A DNA stretch of 15,368 nt from JALOTE01 sp031422195 (GTDB lineage Bacteria; Pseudomonadota; Alphaproteobacteria; Rhizobiales; Rhizobiaceae): positions 1 through 15,368 of the forward strand of contig JANOPZ010000041.1 of assembly GCA_031422195.1 (NCBI GenBank), in the 5' to 3' direction. Below the pieces are notes generated by a model that was not told the DNA's origin, ran no database searches, and saw only the letters and a program-made list of their open reading frames with translations. Positions within the stretch are counted from its first letter, which is position 1. Each line of letters opens with the position of its first letter. Positions 14,187 through 15,368 of this stretch are shown here, in pieces. The position numbers and the translations under genes are program-made.

Positions 14187-15368
14187 ATGCATAGATACCG
14201 CAGCCACACTTGCGGCGCACTTCGCGCCACTGACGCCGGACAAACGGTGCGCATTTCAGGCTGGGTGCACCGTGTGCGCGACCATGGCGGATTATTGTTC
14301 ATCGATTTGCGCGACCATTACGGCATTACCCAGATTGTGGCAGACCCGGATTCGCCGTGCTTCAAAGCCGCCGAAACAGTCCGCTCCGAATGGGTTATCC
14401 GCGTGGACGGCGTGGTCAAGGATCGAACCGGCGGCACAGCAAATGCAAATATCGCGACCGGTGCAATCGAGCTTTTCGCGCAGGAACTCGAAGTGCTGTC
14501 CAAAGCTGACGATCTGCCATTGCCTGTGTTTGGCGAACCGGATTATCCTGAAGATATCCGCCTTAAATACCGGTTCTTGGATCTACGCCGTGAAACATTG
14601 CACGCCAACATTGTTCAGCGCACCAAGATTGTATCAGCCATGCGCCGCCGCATGGAAAGCGCAGGCTTCACGGAATATTCAACGCCGATTTTGACCGCCT
14701 CATCGCCAGAAGGCGCGCGCGATTTTCTGGTGCCGAGCCGCATTCACCCCGGCAAATTTTACGCTCTGCCGCAAGCGCCGCAACAGTATAAGCAATTATT
14801 GATGGTGTCTGGCTTTGACCGCTATTTCCAAATTGCGCCGTGCTTCCGCGATGAAGACCCGCGCGCTGATCGCCTGCCGGGCGAGTTCTATCAGCTTGAT
14901 TTGGAAATGAGCTTTGTTGAGCAGGAAGATGTGTTGACGACGATGGAACCTGTCATGCGCGGCGTGTTTGAGGATTTTGCAAACGGCAAACCCGTTACGC
15001 AAAACTTCCCGCGTATTGCCTATGATGATGCCATCCGCATGTATGGCAGCGACAAGCCAGATTTGCGCAACCCCATTGTGATGCAGGACGTGACGAAGCA
15101 TTTTGCCGGTTCCGGCTTTAAAGTGTTTGCTGGCATGATTGAGCGCGACCCCAAAACCCGCATCTGGGCGATACCTGCCAAAACCGGCGGAAGCCGTGCA
15201 TTTTGCGATCGCATGAACGGCTGGGCACAAAGCCAAGGCCAGCCGGGCTTGGGTTATATGTACTGGAATTCTGAAACAAAAGACGGGATGAGCACTGCTG
15301 CAGACCCTTTCCCTTCTGATCCCAATTCTTGGCAACCAGTTGGTATGGGTCCTATTGCAAAAAATATT
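14187..15368 (+). CDS. aspS: Aspartyl-tRNA synthetase, 3' end outside the window
   Basis: The frame stays open from the start to the last base (394 codons seen; the bacterial enzyme is about 590). It joins aspartate to tRNA. The N-terminal anticodon-binding domain begins M-H-R-Y-R-S-H-T-C with G-W-V-H-R-V-R-D-H-G-G-L-L-F-I-D-L-R-D-H (25-44). The class II catalytic core follows with D-Y-P-E-D-I-R-L-K-Y-R-F-L-D-L-R-R, S-S-P-E-G-A-R-D-F-L-V-P, Q-A-P-Q-Q-Y-K-Q-L-L-M and motif 2 (F-R-D-E-D-P-R-A-D-R from residue 220). The bacterial GAD insertion begins near residue 290. His33 in R-D-H-G-G is the residue of non-discriminating AspRS that also charge tRNA-Asn. The start at 14187 follows relatives that open with MHRYRSHTC; an in-frame ATG at 14175 would add four residues and is possible. 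Class II motif 3 lies beyond the window. Confidence 0.96.
   Translation, partial: MHRYRSHTCGALRATDAGQTVRISGWVHRVRDHGGLLFIDLRDHYGITQIVADPDSPCFKAAETVRSEWVIRVDGVVKDRTGGTANANIATGAIELFAQELEVLSKADDLPLPVFGEPDYPEDIRLKYRFLDLRRETLHANIVQRTKIVSAMRRRMESAGFTEYSTPILTASSPEGARDFLVPSRIHPGKFYALPQAPQQYKQLLMVSGFDRYFQIAPCFRDEDPRADRLPGEFYQLDLEMSFVEQEDVLTTMEPVMRGVFEDFANGKPVTQNFPRIAYDDAIRMYGSDKPDLRNPIVMQDVTKHFAGSGFKVFAGMIERDPKTRIWAIPAKTGGSRAFCDRMNGWAQSQGQPGLGYMYWNSETKDGMSTAADPFPSDPNSWQPVGMGPIAKNI

Noticed and set aside
14796..15335. 179-codon minus-strand frame opposite aspS
   Set aside because: The plus strand here is unambiguous AspRS including motif 2; the antisense frame is a by-product.
1..15368. CRISPR array, toxin-antitoxin pair, insertion sequence or phage-defence system
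   Set aside because: No regularly spaced repeats, transposase motifs or defence-gene domains were found; apart from the left 250 bp the genes are ordinary chromosomal ones.

Overview
This window looks like core chromosome of an alphaproteobacterium, most likely Hyphomicrobiales (Rhizobiales), with an integrated-element junction at its extreme left edge. The reasons are the metC / aapJQMP arrangement known from rhizobia, the ppk-ppx pair next to rnd and aspS, a small NDUFS6-type zinc-finger protein typical of alphaproteobacteria, and an AspRS that reads like Rhizobiales enzymes. By eye the base composition is close to balanced, lower in GC than classical soil rhizobia. I do not assign a genus.

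Layout: (1) 1-252 is a mobile-element junction. It holds the first 11 codons of a leftward tyrosine-recombinase-like integrase, short direct repeats, and the 3' half of a tRNA (probably Arg-TCT) ending in CCA with no matching 5' half, as expected of an att site. (2) 254-1148 holds a promoter and a YihY/BrkB-family membrane protein. (3) 1151-2356 (minus) is a cystathionine beta-lyase, convergent to the former. (4) 2357-2709 is a divergent regulatory region with a 17-bp NtrC-like palindrome over the likely aapJ promoter and a leader hairpin. (5) 2710-6996 is the complete general L-amino-acid ABC transporter aapJ-aapQ-aapM-aapP, with an intrinsic terminator after aapJ and a 5-codon mini-ORF coupled to the aapQ start. 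(6) 6999-8335 (minus) is a two-gene unit: a CHCC zinc-finger protein, then an FAD monooxygenase. (7) 8497-12200 holds polyphosphate kinase and exopolyphosphatase. (8) 12306-12875 is a secreted protein of unknown function. (9) 12885-14042 (minus) is ribonuclease D. (10) 14187-end is aspartyl-tRNA synthetase, cut by the window edge.

How they work together: AapJ binds amino acids in the periplasm, AapQ and AapM form the channel and AapP powers it; the neighbouring MetC provides homocysteine for methionine synthesis. PPK builds polyphosphate and PPX degrades it, so that pair sets the cell's polyphosphate pool. RNase D and AspRS are housekeeping RNA-processing and translation genes. 

I found no convincing undescribed multi-gene system. 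The best leads are the tRNA-derived att junction with the integrase start, the NtrC-like operator at aapJ, the terminator plus mini-ORF between aapJ and aapQ, and the uncharacterised exported protein beside ppk-ppx.
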